Assembly (NCBI GenBank): GCA_951799405.1
Contig: OX637353.1
Coordinates: 7,998,001 to 8,062,000, forward strand
Direction of reading: 5' to 3'
DNA length: 64,000 nt
Source: Agapetus fuscipes
Taxonomy: Eukaryota; Arthropoda; Insecta; Trichoptera; Glossosomatidae
Shown here: positions 11,781 through 23,780 of the stretch, one piece after another
Layout: each line of letters opens with the position of its first letter
Numbering within the stretch: position 1 is the first letter of the stretch
Position numbers and translations under genes: made by a program
The notes under the pieces: model-generated
Database searches by the model: none
What the model was told of the DNA's origin: nothing
Seen by the model: only the letters and a program-made list of their open reading frames with translations

Positions 11781-11994
11781 TAAGCTTATCAGAGACATCT
11801 CCAATTAACTCTTTTCTTGCATTGATCAAAATTGTACCCTTCGATGAATGAAGCCTGCTTTTAAATCTAGATTAGAAAAAATATTTTGCTGTTTCATTCT
11901 AGAGAAGTTTATATCAAAAATTAAAAAAGCTGCAAAGCTATATTAACATTTAAGGTCTACAATCAACATAAACTCTAAAATTTTCATGAAAAAC

Positions 11995-12100
11995 TTGGAC
12001 TTGAATTGAATTTCCCTGAAACAGGGGTGAAATTGGCAAAATTACCCTATTTTTACAGTATGAGTGGTCAGCCTCATATCAACCTGTTATTGATGGAGCA
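11995..12100 (-). repeat. Repeat B copy, partial
   Basis: Only the head half is present: CCCTGAAACAGGGGTG followed by CAGTATGAGTGGTCAGCC and ATCAACCTGT. It points away from the next copy, which starts 37 bp further on. Confidence 0.7.
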
Positions 12101-12136
12101 TAAATTAAAAAATACATTATTATTTCCTTGACTTAC

Positions 12137-12425
12137 AGGTTGGTATGAGGCTGACCACCCGTGCTGTAAAAAAATGGTTTACTTTGCCAATGTCACCCCT
12201 GTTTCAGGAAAGGTCAAGAGTTGTAGGGCTTGTGTTCATTTGAGATTGGGTTTTCATATAGTAAGTCCACATGCGGCATGCGTAAGCGCGAACTTATACG
12301 TGTCTGCTTATGGGAACTTATACGTGTGCGGGAACTTATACGCGAACTTATACGTGTCTGCTTATGGGAATTCATTGAATATTAATCTTAAATGTAATAT
12401 ATCTTTGCAACTTAGATTAAAGAAG
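12137..12425 (+). repeat. Repeat B copy with an internal short duplication
   Basis: Full-length copy. GAACTTATACGTGTCTGC is repeated about four times between 12290 and 12370, lengthening the tail half. It ends TTGCAACTTAGATTA. Confidence 0.8.
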
Positions 12426-13084
12426 CAAGCGCATGTTCGAAACCCGCCTGCGCCATGTCCTATCGACAATAACTTTGAATCTTGTGCAACAGATTATAGG
12501 TAGGCAGTTTTCCAGGTACCTAAACAGACAAATGAAAGAAAATAGTCGTACAAAAAATAATTAAATAATCGTCCTCATTTACGATGCTAACCTGAGGCGA
12601 CCATATTATGAGGAACATCACCTGGGGGTTGTGAATAGAACTAATAATATTCCAACGGGGTAGCTATGTGTGACAGAGAGAGTTCAAAGTACATAAACAG
12701 AACGAATCTGCAGTTACACAAAATGTGATATTAATTCAGAACTAATCCATTCATTTGCATCCCCATCACAGGGTATTAAACAATAACCTCTACTGTATAA
12801 ATATTCAAATTAACTCCGAACACATTTCATATATCTGTGGCTGTGTAATATAGTTGGTGTTAGGCAGGTTATGATTGTTGATTCATATCGTTTTGTAAAA
12901 GCAATGTGACAGTGAAAGGTGGACGGTGATTGAGTCGACCTATTTGTTATGAAACTTTAAAGGGTTACAGGTGCATTGCAGACGTGGTATCATTATTAAC
13001 TATTTAAGGTAATAATATAATGTAAATTAATCATTTTTGTTTAAGAATAGAGAGTACTTATTTAATTTTGAAACTTTCCTACGT
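12426..13084. other. No gene seen
   Basis: Upstream of the Syt12 coding exons. An untranslated first exon and promoter of that gene must lie somewhere to the left of 13776, but I could not place them. Confidence 0.4.
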
Positions 13085-13208
13085 GACTAACGCAAGTAAG
13101 CTATACGTATAGTGTAACTTCGTGCCTACTCTATCCCCGAAGGGATCACATGTGGTGCTTTGGGACATATTTTTTTTTACGAGTAAGGGGGCTGGCCTCG
13201 CGCAAATA
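13085..13208 (-). mobile_element. SINE1 3' fragment
   Basis: The minus strand carries the SINE1 3' end only: the CTTCGGGGATA box and the terminal ACGTATAGCTTAC-like end. The tRNA head is missing. Confidence 0.6.
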
Positions 13209-13783
13209 AAAAATGAAATATAAACTCAACTTCTCATCGGATATTACATATACCCACACAACGACTCAAAAAAATAAAAAGTTGATACGTTAATCATTTC
13301 AGGAAAACTATTGAAGGCTTACAAACTGTTTTATTGTAATTGATTACTTTGCCTGTAAAAAAATAAAGTTTCTGTGAACGATTGGTAGAGCATAATAGTA
13401 TTAAATTCAAATGATTAGAGTTATTAATTAGAAGGGGGGATTTACTTCCATAATTGTATTTTAACTTTTAATTAAACGACTGTAGGTATAAAATTAATGC
13501 TTATTTTTCAATTAAATATTGATTCAAATCTCTGTTAAAAATATATAAAAAGGAACCTTTCTGGCAAAATGATAATTGTACCTATTTATGAAAAAGGGAA
13601 TATTATTAGCTTTAACTTTCTTTCTTACAAGTTAGTAATTACTACATGCTAACTTAATTTTTAAAAAGCAAAATTAAGTAATATTTCATTTTAAAGTCTC
13701 CAAACACAGAGGTCCCATAATAACCTTGCTTGGTATCTTATTTGTATTCTAAATGAGTTTCCCTTTGTTTTCCAGCTGTGAGG

Positions 13784-16700
13784 ATGCACTGGCTGGTGGG
13801 CCTCCTATGCTGGGTGGCGGTTGCCCTGACTTTGGCCTTTGCCGTCTGTCGCTTGCTGGGTCTGTGGACTCAGACCTCCTCGTGGCTGAGATCCAGTCAA
13901 GAGGAGAAAGCCAACCTGACGAGGTGCGGCATCTACACACCAAATGGACTCCTGGTAACTTCAAACATTCATCGCAAAGCATTTTAATCATCATCACTAT
14001 CATGAGCTTGACCGCCCTGGGTGGGACTTGGCTGAATCCAAAATTCTCTTCCACTCTCGCCTGTCCATCGCCTTTGCTTTCCAGCCACGTATGTCTGCCT
14101 TGACTGAATCTCCGTTCACACACCCTTCCATCGCATTTTTGACCTTCGGTCTCTTCCGGCCTTGTAATGCTGATAGTGTTAGACACTCGATGGGGTGTAT
14201 GCTGTTCCACCAATCCACTGCAGTTGCCCTAGTTTGATGAATTTGAAAGGCATTAAATGATTATCTCAATGCATTGGGTGAATAAATTGTCATTGACTGT
14301 CTGAAATTAATTCAGATTTCCTGGGAAAAGTTATCATTTTGATGAAAAAATTTAGATGTATGTTTACTACAAACTGCTTATGAGTCTCTTGACATCTCAT
14401 TAGTGTGATTTAAGTAATTTGATTCAGTTATTTATTGTCCATTCAGCAAAAAAGTTTCTACAAAAAGCTAATTTGGACAAGCAAAACATTGAAAGACTTA
14501 ATAGCACTCAATTTCTCAAGGGCTGTTTCATGTTAGTCATCTTTATTGTGAATTCCCAATTAAATTTGGTTACTTAAATAGGTTCCTTAAAGAAAATATT
14601 GCAGAAAACACAATAAAGCAGGAAATCCTTTTATTGATTAAAAATGTTTATACATAAGCTATAATTAAAATATACCTATGAAATGTGAAGCTTTTGAAAG
14701 AACACTAAAGTGACCGATGACTGATTCTGAAAATTCTCTTGCAGGTGAAGACTGATGCTGATGACATTCTTGGAGAGAACTTCCACCGGTTTGACTTGGT
14801 GGATGCTGATTACTCCATGACCTCCATGGCTATATTCCCCGTGACCCAAAGCAAGTCCGCCATACCTCCTCAGCCACTGCGACCAGCTCCCAACATCCTC
14901 CCTCCGTAAATATCTCAATACAACTAAATCTCAACAAGCTTTGTAGTATAATATAAACTGCAATTATAATATTTAATCAACTTCTGAAACATTGAGCTAA
15001 AAATTGAGCACAAATTTTGCTGCTCAAGTATTTAAATTGGTCAGTGGATGAGATGGTTTAGAGATCTTGAAAGGATGGATGATGAATGACTAACAAAGAA
15101 AGTGTACTGAGGAAAGTGTGGAAGGGGAAGACCGAGGAAGGAATGGTTTGACCAAATAGGTGAGATTGCGAAAGAATGGAACCTGTAAAGTGAGAATAAG
15201 AGAAGAGTATGTACGAGGAATGTGATGAATGTCGAAGAGATGAAAGAGGTATGCAAGGACAGAAAAATGTGGAGACACATCTGCGGAGGCATAGGCCACC
15301 CCAAGTAGAACGGCGGCAGAATGCAGTAACAGTAACTGTAACAGTAACTCACTCTGAATTACCCAGTAATGTCTCTAAAGTCAAGGTCAAAGCTGTAGTC
15401 CAGAAAGCTAGGCCAAGCGGGTATCGAAGCAGCACTGTTTTATTTCAAACATATATCAGAACTATTGCCTTTGACTTCTCAGCCATAATACCAACAAAAT
15501 ACTTGAATAGTCCCTGATCGAAGCTTTGATTAACTTTATTTTGTTCTTGCAGAAAATAAACTGCAAGCAATAGTGAGCGTACATCCTTCTCAATCATTAA
15601 CTCCCAAGAGCATGTAGATGGACAATATCATGCTCTTTTTGCTTCCCTCTATGTATAACACTCACAGACACACTCATGCTCATGCCCAGTCAGGTTTCTG
15701 CTTTCGCTGAACAAATAAGCAAAGTAATGTGAGCATTGACATTATTTTTATGCTGAGAAATAAATACAGTAGTGATACTTGTAACAATGTATGCTCAATT
15801 TAAGTGACGTAGAGACATTGTTTTAATTCAATTGTTAATTGGTTTCCAGGGAGCCCAAATCACCTAACTGCATCGTGGAGACAACTGTCACCTGCAGCAA
15901 TAGTCTTCAAGAAAAAAGTGACTCCTTTTTCTTTTACAATATAAGTACTGCCATAACAAAGTCACTCATATCATCGGACGCTCCAAACCTAATAAATTGT
16001 GATAACACAACTCCAGCAGGGAGCTATGAAGAAAATGATCAGAATGATTGGAACACGAGAAACAATTTAAACAACTTCAAGAAGCCTGATTACACAAGTA
16101 CAAACCCGTTCCTAATAAATAGTAACCAAATAAACTATCAGATAAATCCATTCCATGCAAGAGAAAACTCATCCAACCAATCTAATTCTACTGATGATGG
16201 GATTGAGACGAATATAGCGGCAAATGATGACAGCGAAGCTAACATTAGAAATTTGCAGCAAGCTCGTCGATTGTCCAAGTTGATCAGACAAAACAGCTAC
16301 GATAGTGAATTCCAGAATGAAGAGATTGGGACCAGTTCATCTTCAGTGCGGAGAGCCATATCCTGTGACTCTGTCAGCTCTGATACATCTTTGGGACCTT
16401 TGGAGTCTCCCATGCCCACGGTCACTGGACAACTGTGTTTATCATTGCATTGTTTTAAGTGAGTGTAATTAGTAGATTTTAAACCTGTTTTTTTCTTTGT
16501 AATACCAGTGCAGATCTTTTCAGTTTTGCTGAAATCTGCTTCCATTTTAAATATGCATTCTTTTAAGATAATGTTCATTTGCAGAGTGAGCTCGACAGAA
16601 TCATTACTAGGGGTCAACGTAATTGAAGCAAGAAATTTACCCGGGGACAGTCCAGATACTTACGTTGGTATTTTTCTATCGCCTGATCATCAAGGAGGAC

Positions 16701-19700
16701 ACTTCAAATCAAAAGTAAGTACCCCTGGTATACACAAAAGATTGTATGCTCACATATTGTGGGGAGTAAAAAATGTATGGAAGTGTATGTTGCCATTTAA
16801 CCTCACTTGATTGTTGATTCTTTGTATGGATATTTGAAAAGTGACACCAGGCTTGTCATCAAAATAGGCCCCTTTTTAATAAAAAATTAAACGATAAGAG
16901 TAAACATTCAATGATATGATCTGCATTCAACTTAGATTATGGATAGGTAGATAGATATAAAAGATTATATAATTAATGCTTTCTTACAGATATGTCGAGG
17001 AACAAACTGTCCGAGTTATAATGAGACATTCCTAGTGGATGTTGGCAAGCCGAATCGGAAGCTGAATTTCCACATCTACGCTACAGAGCAGGACAACTGC
17101 ACCCTGATTGGGGAGGTGGATCTCTCCCTGCATGATGCCAGCTCCTACAAACAACCAGTGACAACCTGGCTCACTCTCACTGATTCTGGACAGGTGGGCA
17201 ATAACTACATTTTCTAGTTTGTGAACCCAATTGAGCCATAAATGATCTCACAAAGGCCTAAGCGTCGGTAGATCTTATGAAATCTATTTGAAATAGAAAC
17301 CATTAAAACATGGTAGCACGTAAACAGTTTACTTCTGTACCATACATTGAAAAACATACATACTGCGATCAGCTGTTTACATGCAGACATGTTGCTTGCT
17401 ATTTTCAAATAGATACAGTAAGATCTACCGACGCCCGTTGAGTCTGCAAGCCCAGGGCTGGAAGTCTCATCACCACGGGCATTCTTACCTACTGAATATT
17501 GGTAATATTTCTATGAAGACTAATCAGCTGTTCATTGACAGATCTTCATATAAAATTAAAAAAAATTAAGACACAATCCCAAGCCCGGGAAATGGGGTTT
17601 GGATGGGATAGGAGTCACAGGATTTATTGGTTAAGAATCCTTTTATCATGACAACGTTCTCAATTCCTCCCACCTGGCAAAAGTATTTTAAAGGTTTTTA
17701 GACTCTCAAATCTTCGTAATCAAATATAATGCCCGCTTTCCACTGCGAGCGGAGCTGACTCCGTACGGACTCCGTTCGACTAGCAACAGTAAATTTCATA
17801 GAAGTGCTTCCACCGACAGCGAGTCAGCGGAGCGGACTGAGCGAGTACAAAGAGTTACGAAAGTGGTCGCAGAGTTGAGCGAGTTTCCAGCGGACTCCGT
17901 ACGGACTCCGCTCGACTAGCAACAGTAAATTTCATAGAAGTGCTTCCACCGACAGCGGAGTGAGCGGAGCAGGCTGAGCGAGTAAAAATGACTCCGCTGT
18001 GTCATGGTCTCGGCCGCTAGTTTTCAACTGACTTCGCTCCCTCGTGCCCCCCGCGCCAACCCGCGTAGTTGCGTGACAGCGATAAAACACATCATACATG
18101 ATTTACAAAGACACATCATACATTATTGTATTAATTTGAAAATATTAAAATGTATGTTTTATTTCAAACATCTACATTTTATGTTAAAAGCAAAATAATA
18201 CCTTACTTTTTATGTTTCGAAACAAAAAAAAAATCTTTTATTAATAATTAAAACGTTTGATCTGGGCGTAGGCTGCAACGAGCTGTCACACACTGCACAT
18301 CATACATTATTTTATAAATTTGAAAATATTAAAATGTATGTTTTATTTCAAACATCTACTTTTTATGTATTAAAGCAAAATAATATATTACTTTTTATTT
18401 TTCGAAACAAAAAAAAAAACTTTTTTTACTAATAATTAAAACGTTTGATCTGGGCGTAGGCTGCAACGAGCTGTCACACACTAGTTGGCTCCGCTAAGCC
18501 AGCTGTAGATGGAAGGCAAACAACTCTTTCATCTGACTCATCTCATTTCCCGCCTAGCTCACTCCGCCGAGCTCGTTAGCTGTGGAAGGCAAATACCATT
18601 ATTTTTTAAAACTCTTTCGCAATGGAAGGCCAAAACTATTTCACTACGCTCCGCTCAGCTATTTCCCGCTCCCGCTCAGCTATTTCCCGCTCGCAGTGGA
18701 AAGCGGGCATTATGCCTGTTTCTAAAGTAACAATAAACCTATTTCTGGCCAGGCAAAAGTAGCGGCTAATGATGACAGCAAAGTTAACATTAGAAATTTG
18801 CAATAAGCTTATCAATTTTCCAAGTTGATCTGAGAAAACAGCTTTAATAGAGGATTTCAGAATGAGAAGATTAGGAATTGCATTCCTTTAATAGGATTTT
18901 TTATTTAAATAAAAAAGTACTGAAATATGTCATGGTTTCAGGGAGCTGTTGAGTATGGAGAGATAATGTTATCCATGTCATATCTACCAACAGCAGAAAG
19001 ATTAACATTAATACTCGCCCGAGCCAGGAGGTTGCCAGACCCTGTGGAATATAACATGTTTGTAAAAGTAAGTTCATTACATTATTAAAGAAGTACATCT
19101 CAAGAGTGTATCATGAACATTCAATAGAACAATCTTGCCTTAACAATTCACTTTAACATCGACTTTAACTTCCCTGTCGGTTAAATAGTTTCCTACTACT
19201 GGTGGGGTATTGAGTCTTAACCTTCCCTTCCCTGTGAAGTGTAAGTAGTACACTTGCTTGTTATAATCTTTAATATCTCTATAAATTTAATTTACATGGG
19301 GTTCAGATTCTAGGTATTTCTCCCTTATATATTTACGAATTTAATTAAAAATATATATTTATAATAATCAACACTAATTAGGCGCAGCAGAGCTGTTTTG
19401 TAAAAGTCGGAAATAAATTCACCAATACAATAAAAAAAGAATGGCACCAATACAGGCGAACGGCGCTGTGGGTAGGTCGCGCATGCATGAAAAGTGTGCG
19501 GCGAGTGCGACGCTATTCACATCTCACTCTCACATATTTCGCTACGATCGGAGCACACGAAATAGCGCATCTCCGTCGCTACCGCCGCAGTCGTATTTTA
19601 TCCTTCAAAGCGGTACTTATACCGTCACTCTCAGTTGCTCTTGGGCGCTTGCCTGGAGTGGACTCTTTGTCCGCTATATAGATGTTGGCTGATGATTTTT

Positions 19701-20801
19701 TCATGTTTTTAGCATTCAAATATTACTTATTGTCATTTTTTACTTCATTTAGACTTTATTACAGCGATTAGCTATTAATATACATCATTTACCGATCATA
19801 AATCCGACTTTTATGAGCGTGTAGTCACTACACAACACAGTTGCGCGTGTATTTTTTTTAGCACAGAAAGGGGAAGGTTAAACATATGCCTGTGTACGGG
19901 CCTTCATTGCCTATCATACTGTCCCACCAATCGCAATAGCGAAACCTCATGGAGATAAAGATAGCACATCTTACACCCAGCCAGTTACCAACAGAGAACT
20001 ACCATGAAAGCCACCGCATCGCTTTGATAACTAGCTTTAAATATTATTTCCGCTGGAAGAAATTAAACATTGGTGAAAAAAGATTATTGAGAATCCAGTA
20101 GGTATGGTCCAACCCAAACTAATCCAAAATTAATCTGTCATCAGACGCTGAATATGAAAGTGAAATTTAAAGTTTAAAACTGTCAACAAAATAAATATTG
20201 TGAAATAATATTGGAACATACCTACTAGAACATAGGTAGGTACTAGAAATTAAACAATCACAAGATTTATTATAATGAAAGAATTAAAACAGATGTTGGA
20301 TAGGTAATTACAAAGAAAATTTACTTGGCGAGGGTCAGTATACCCGGAATACTTACCTACAGTATTCATAAAAACTCGTACTTACAGTATTAATTAAAAA
20401 CTCCTACTCGGGGTACTGGTGTATTTTACAAGTTGATAAGATTGATATTTAGGTAGTACTATTAATTTAATTTCCAGGTTTATTTACAAAGAAATGGTAA
20501 AAAAGTAGCCAAGAAGCGATCCTCCATCAAAAGAGGCGAAACCACGACTACCTTCAACGAGGCCTTCATCTTCAGTGTTCCTCCACATCTGTTGTCTTCC
20601 GTTGAGTTGCGAGTTACGCTTGTATATTTCCCAGCCGACGTTGAATTCTTTCACGTCACCCAGCACCAAAAGATTGGGCATATTGTTTTAAGCAGAGAAG
20701 CTCACGGCAAAGCTGGAAACCACTGGAACCAAATGGTGACTTCTCTGAGGAAACCAGTCACCATGTGGCATCCATTAAGAAGACCTCACAACATACATTA
20801 A
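13784..20801 (+). CDS. Syt12: Synaptotagmin-12-like membrane protein with two C2 domains, 574 aa
   Basis: Eight exons: 13784-13954 (after acceptor TTTTCCAG at 13775), 14745-14905, 15850-16458, 16585-16714, 16990-17193, 18942-19067, 20478-20801. That list gives seven coding exons; an untranslated leader exon must lie upstream. All phases match and sum to 574 codons plus TAA. Residues 3-22 (WLVGLLCWVAVALTLAFAVC) form a membrane anchor directly after the start. Residues about 60-300 are a Ser/Asn-rich linker. C2A starts near 303 (GQLCLSLHC) and C2B near 428 (GEIMLSMSYLPTAERL). The tail is HWNQMVTSLRKPVTMWHPL. The GEI-LSLSYLPTAERLT and HWNQML--LR-PV-MWH signatures match the vertebrate Syt12 group. 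Loop 1 of both domains is shortened (NLPGDSPDTYV; RLPDPVEYNMFV), so the aspartate calcium ligands are largely missing. That fits the calcium-independent behaviour known for Syt12. Likely role, from the family: vesicle trafficking. A 5' coding exon upstream cannot be excluded. Confidence 0.85.
15048..15330 (+). mobile_element. LINE ORF2 C-terminal fragment in Syt12 intron 2
   Basis: The plus strand reads MRWFRDLERMDDE, a stop, LTKKVY-like, then a [24 protein letters not shown] sequence. This is the C-terminal end of a common endonuclease-reverse transcriptase LINE, as at 42.1-42.8 kb. It has several stops and ends in short TAACAG/TAACTG repeats. Confidence 0.7.
17255..17560. mobile_element. 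Inverted-repeat element plus MITE fragment in Syt12 intron 5
   Basis: GCGTCGGTAGATCTTA (about 17260) returns inverted as TAAGATCTACCGACGC (about 17418-17433), about 175 bp overall. The next 120 bp (GGGCTGGAAGTCTCATCACC through GACTAATCAGCTGT) match the interior of the MITE at 56224-56451. This suggests one element inserted in another. Confidence 0.5.
17729..18710. mobile_element. Non-autonomous DNA transposon, ~980 bp, in Syt12 intron 5
   Basis: Termini ATGCCCGCTTTCCACTGCGA and its exact complement (18691-18710 region) form an inverted repeat of about 24 bp. They are flanked by TA on both sides. Inside are two copies of an ~85-bp GC-rich block (GACTCCGTACGGACTCCG through CTTCCACCGACAGCG; about 17757 and 17893). 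There are also two copies of an ~180-bp AT-rich block (ACATCATACATTATT through GCTGCAACGAGCTGTCAC; about 18110 and 18295). No transposase is present. The superfamily is undecided; a TA duplication would suit Tc1/mariner-type or PIF-type elements. Confidence 0.65.
18759..18875 (+). pseudogene. Decayed copy of part of Syt12 exon 3
   Basis: GTAGCGGCTAATGATGACAG and the following ~115 bp match exon 3 at about 16213-16330 (ATAGCGGCAAATGATGACAG and onward), including AACATTAGAAATTTGCA, TCCAAGTTGATC and CAGAATGA. A TAA replaces the CAG codon after AATTTG, and small changes break the frame. It lies in the intron just before the C2B exon, in the same orientation as the gene. Confidence 0.75.
19400..19695. 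other. GC/CpG-rich islet in Syt12 intron 6, origin unknown
   Basis: A ~250-bp patch with many CpGs (GGTCGCGCATGCATG, CGCTACGATCGGAGC, CCGTCGCTACCGCCGC) inside AT-rich intron. Two overlapping plus-strand frames of 64 and 83 codons cross it, but neither is recognisable. It could be an LTR or transposon promoter fragment. Confidence 0.3.
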
Positions 20802-21439
20802 TACAAATCATTTCGATACTATCCTACACTGTTTTTCACAAACGAGTTGGATGGAATCAAAAGGCGGAATTCTGGCGATTTTGTTAAAAATTAACCTTAA
20901 AAAAAATGTGAGCTAAATGCCATTTACCTCAATTACATTACATAAGCTCCCCTAGATTGCATAAATTAAAAAAATGGATATGGAAGATACTATGGCACAT
21001 CTAGTGAGTGAATCAGTTCCAATACATTTTTTTTTATCTCTGTTATCCAGGGTAGTTTGTATACTGTTTTATTCTCGGGGTTAATTGTCTCATTTTCAAA
21101 AACAATCCCAGGAAGCCATCTTTGATTCTAGATGACTCAAATACTAATTAGATATTCCTTAATATTTACAACATCTTGGCTTTAAGGCAAGTTGCGACTG
21201 TTCGGAACTTTGACATGAAAGCTGTCAAGAGTAAATGCATAAAATAATGAATTTAGAAATGGATAAGAGCATTTGACGTATTGTTAAATGTTTGTATAAA
21301 GATATGAGATGTTTTAAAATGAGGATTTACAAGTCGACTGCCACTTTCTATCATATTTTCAACAAAATGTCAATATACAAACGTAAAAGGGAACACAAAT
21401 TACTGACGCCTGATAAATACCTTTACTGTGTCTGCTTTA
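20802..21439 (+). other. Probable Syt12 3' untranslated region
   Basis: AT-rich, no open frame and no repeat family. It is assigned as 3' UTR only because it follows the stop codon and precedes an AATAAA. Confidence 0.35.
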
Positions 21440-21445
21440 AATAAA
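21440..21445 (+). promoter_or_regulatory. Candidate polyadenylation signal for Syt12
   Basis: AATAAA about 640 bases after the Syt12 stop codon and before the repeat B copy at 21885. It is the nearest canonical signal that I found downstream. Other AATAAA words near 23.24 and 23.27 kb are possible. Confidence 0.35.
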
Positions 21446-21884
21446 TAATAATCTAAAATACTTATTAATATAAATATATCATAAGAATAATAGATCATAT
21501 TCAAAATATATCATGCACCCAAATACCTAGTACGTTTCTAAAGTCACCCCTTTTAGGAATAGATTGCTGGTAATGTTAGTAGATCCCATGGTTATATTAG
21601 AAGGGTACTATTTTTCATACTATAACTTGGAGCATAGGTAGGTTATACGCTAAATATTAAGTCATGTTGAATTTTTCCAAGTTGCTGGTTCAACTTGGGG
21701 TTAAATCTTTAACAATGTTTGTAGAGATGTATAAATGTTTAGTTGAAATGATTATATTTAATGGTATTGAACTTGAGTTTTATCTATATACGTGGTCAGT
21801 TAAAAAAAGGTGTCTGAAACTTTCGTAGACGGCATATTTTACATACATTAGATTTTAGTTTTTTTGTTGTGTCAGAAGGTTATA

Positions 21885-22125
21885 TCTATAATCTATAATC
21901 TAAGTTGCAAGGATATATTCATTCAAAGCTCTCAGATGTATGCCCACAAACCAACATGTGTAGTTCGCGCTTACAAATGCTGATTGTGTACTTACAAATA
22001 AAATCCAAACCTCAAATGAACATAAGCCCTGCAACTCTTGCCAACATTCCCTGAAACAGGGGTGACATTGGCAAAGTGAACCATTTTTTACAGTATGGGT
22101 GGTCAGCCTCATACCAACCCATATA
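21885..22125 (-). repeat. Repeat B copy, near consensus
   Basis: Minus-strand copy, full length. Its tail end is a doubled ATCTATAATCTATAATCTAA and its head ends GGTATGAGGCTGACCACCC. It is adjacent to the mariner fragment that follows. Confidence 0.85.
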
Positions 22126-22149
22126 TATTATTGATTAATAATATAAACT

Positions 22150-22560
22150 TGAAGATATGTGCCGTTTACATACGGAAAAAATGCTCAAATTGTTTTGGAA
22201 CCTGTCATGGAGATGGAATTACACCTTGATAACGTGCCAGCACACACATCAAATGTTGCTTGTAATTTCCTGGCCATTAAAACACTGTCATCTTGCCTCA
22301 ACTACCATATTCATAGGTCATGGTCTCGTACGACTTTTTCCTGCTTCCAAAACTGAAAACCCCATGACAGGAAAACATCTCAAGGCCATATCAAATAGCT
22401 CAAATTTGTCGTGCTTTGACAATTGGAAGAAGTGCTGGAACAAGACCATTCTTTCTGAAAATGATTACTTTGAAGGAGACAGAATAGAAATTTATGAATA
22501 AATTAATATGTTTCAAGAAATATAAAACATCACCATTTTTGTAACAGACCTTGTATTGAA
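22150..22560 (+). mobile_element. Mariner transposase C-terminal fragment
   Basis: Two frames together show mariner signatures: LHLDNVPAHTSNVACNFLA (the catalytic DN-PAHTS region) at about 22219-22275, and after frameshifts TENPMTGKHLKAI and ENDYFEGDRIEIYE to a stop at 22501. The 3' end GTAACAGACCTTGTA resembles a mariner terminal repeat. The N-terminal half and left end are missing, so it is dead. Confidence 0.7.
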
Positions 22561-22879
22561 TACAAGTTATAGGCTGACACGGCTGGCTGATGATGCTGGA
22601 GAGTTGCTTTCTGAGATCTGTTGCTGTGGTCTGAGGGAACTGGAGTTTCAAAAGAAAAGCAACTCTCCAGACTTTGTATTACTTACTTACTGACTTGATT
22701 TAACAATGTACAAAAAAGACTGTATGTAATATTCTATTGAATGAAATTCTTTCTTGGATATTGTACTTATTCACTCATATTTTTTTCATGACAGGGTTCT
22801 GATTCTTTGAAATTTCAAGGGTTCAACGTGTTGATCTTATTGCAACTGAACTTGGTCCATGGGTTGTCTCATAGGTCAC

Positions 22880-23130
22880 ATTGCCACAAATTGTATGTAG
22901 TCTATTCTTTTGGTTAATACTTCAGACTCGTAATTGGAAGGTAGCATGTTTGTTTCCCAGCGGCACACAAAACAAATTGAATTTAATTTTCAAATGCGCT
23001 CTTTGCTGGGTTGAAAAATTCATCTACCTGTACCAAAATTCCCCCAGCCTTACAGCAACTAAGTCTTGTTTGAGAATTAGCATTTCCCATAGCAACCCCC
23101 AAAGTTGCAGAGGGCTCTTGATGTAAGATT
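22880..23130 (+). mobile_element. SINE2 copy
   Basis: It matches the minus-strand copy at 35.5-35.75 kb: GACTCGTAATTGGAAGGTAG (tRNA-like region), GCTGGGTTGAAAAATTC, CCTTACAGCAACTAAGTC and GCAGAGGGCTCTTGA. The B box is decayed here and intact in the other copy. Confidence 0.6.
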
Positions 23131-23780
23131 CCTACAAAAGTAGCTTTCATTGAAAAAGAAGTATTATATTATACAATGTTTTTGAAATATCATTAGATCC
23201 TTCTTGAACCTGTACATATTTTTGTATGTACCTACCCTTCTTCAAATAAATTCCTGATTATTAAACTTCCATATGAATAAACACTGAGATATTATGTTAT
23301 TGCACTATGCGCCTTTTGTAGTTTAACATTGTGTACTTACATAATTATACAACTCTGGGTGCAGCCCTGTGCCCTGTTATTCTTTACCTCGATGGTTTGT
23401 TTTTGACTGATATACTTCCATTTTTGTAACTTTCAATACTTGCAAAAGGTTTTAAAAGGATTGTACGACTACAATGTATTATTATAGTTTGATGTTTTAA
23501 TTCAATCAATAAAATAATTATAATAAACAATTTATTTTGTTTCTTTCCTGTTGAGCCCTGCCCTGCATCCATGTGATTATTTATAGAACAGCCGTACGTA
23601 TTCGCAAACAGCGTTTTCATAAATCAAAATGATAAGCAATTATCTTTGGTTTAAGATCAGTGCCGGATTAATATATCGGTACTATGGCCGAGCACACAAA
23701 GCAGCAATTATTTGACTAGCGTACGTTTGAAATAAAACACCACCTGTTTGATTCCCATCAGCCTACTTGACAATAGCTCT

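Noticed and set aside
13749..14213. 154-codon minus-strand frame over Syt12 exon 1 and the following intron
   Set aside because: It is antisense to a well-supported exon with a membrane anchor and correct splice donor; no known domain.
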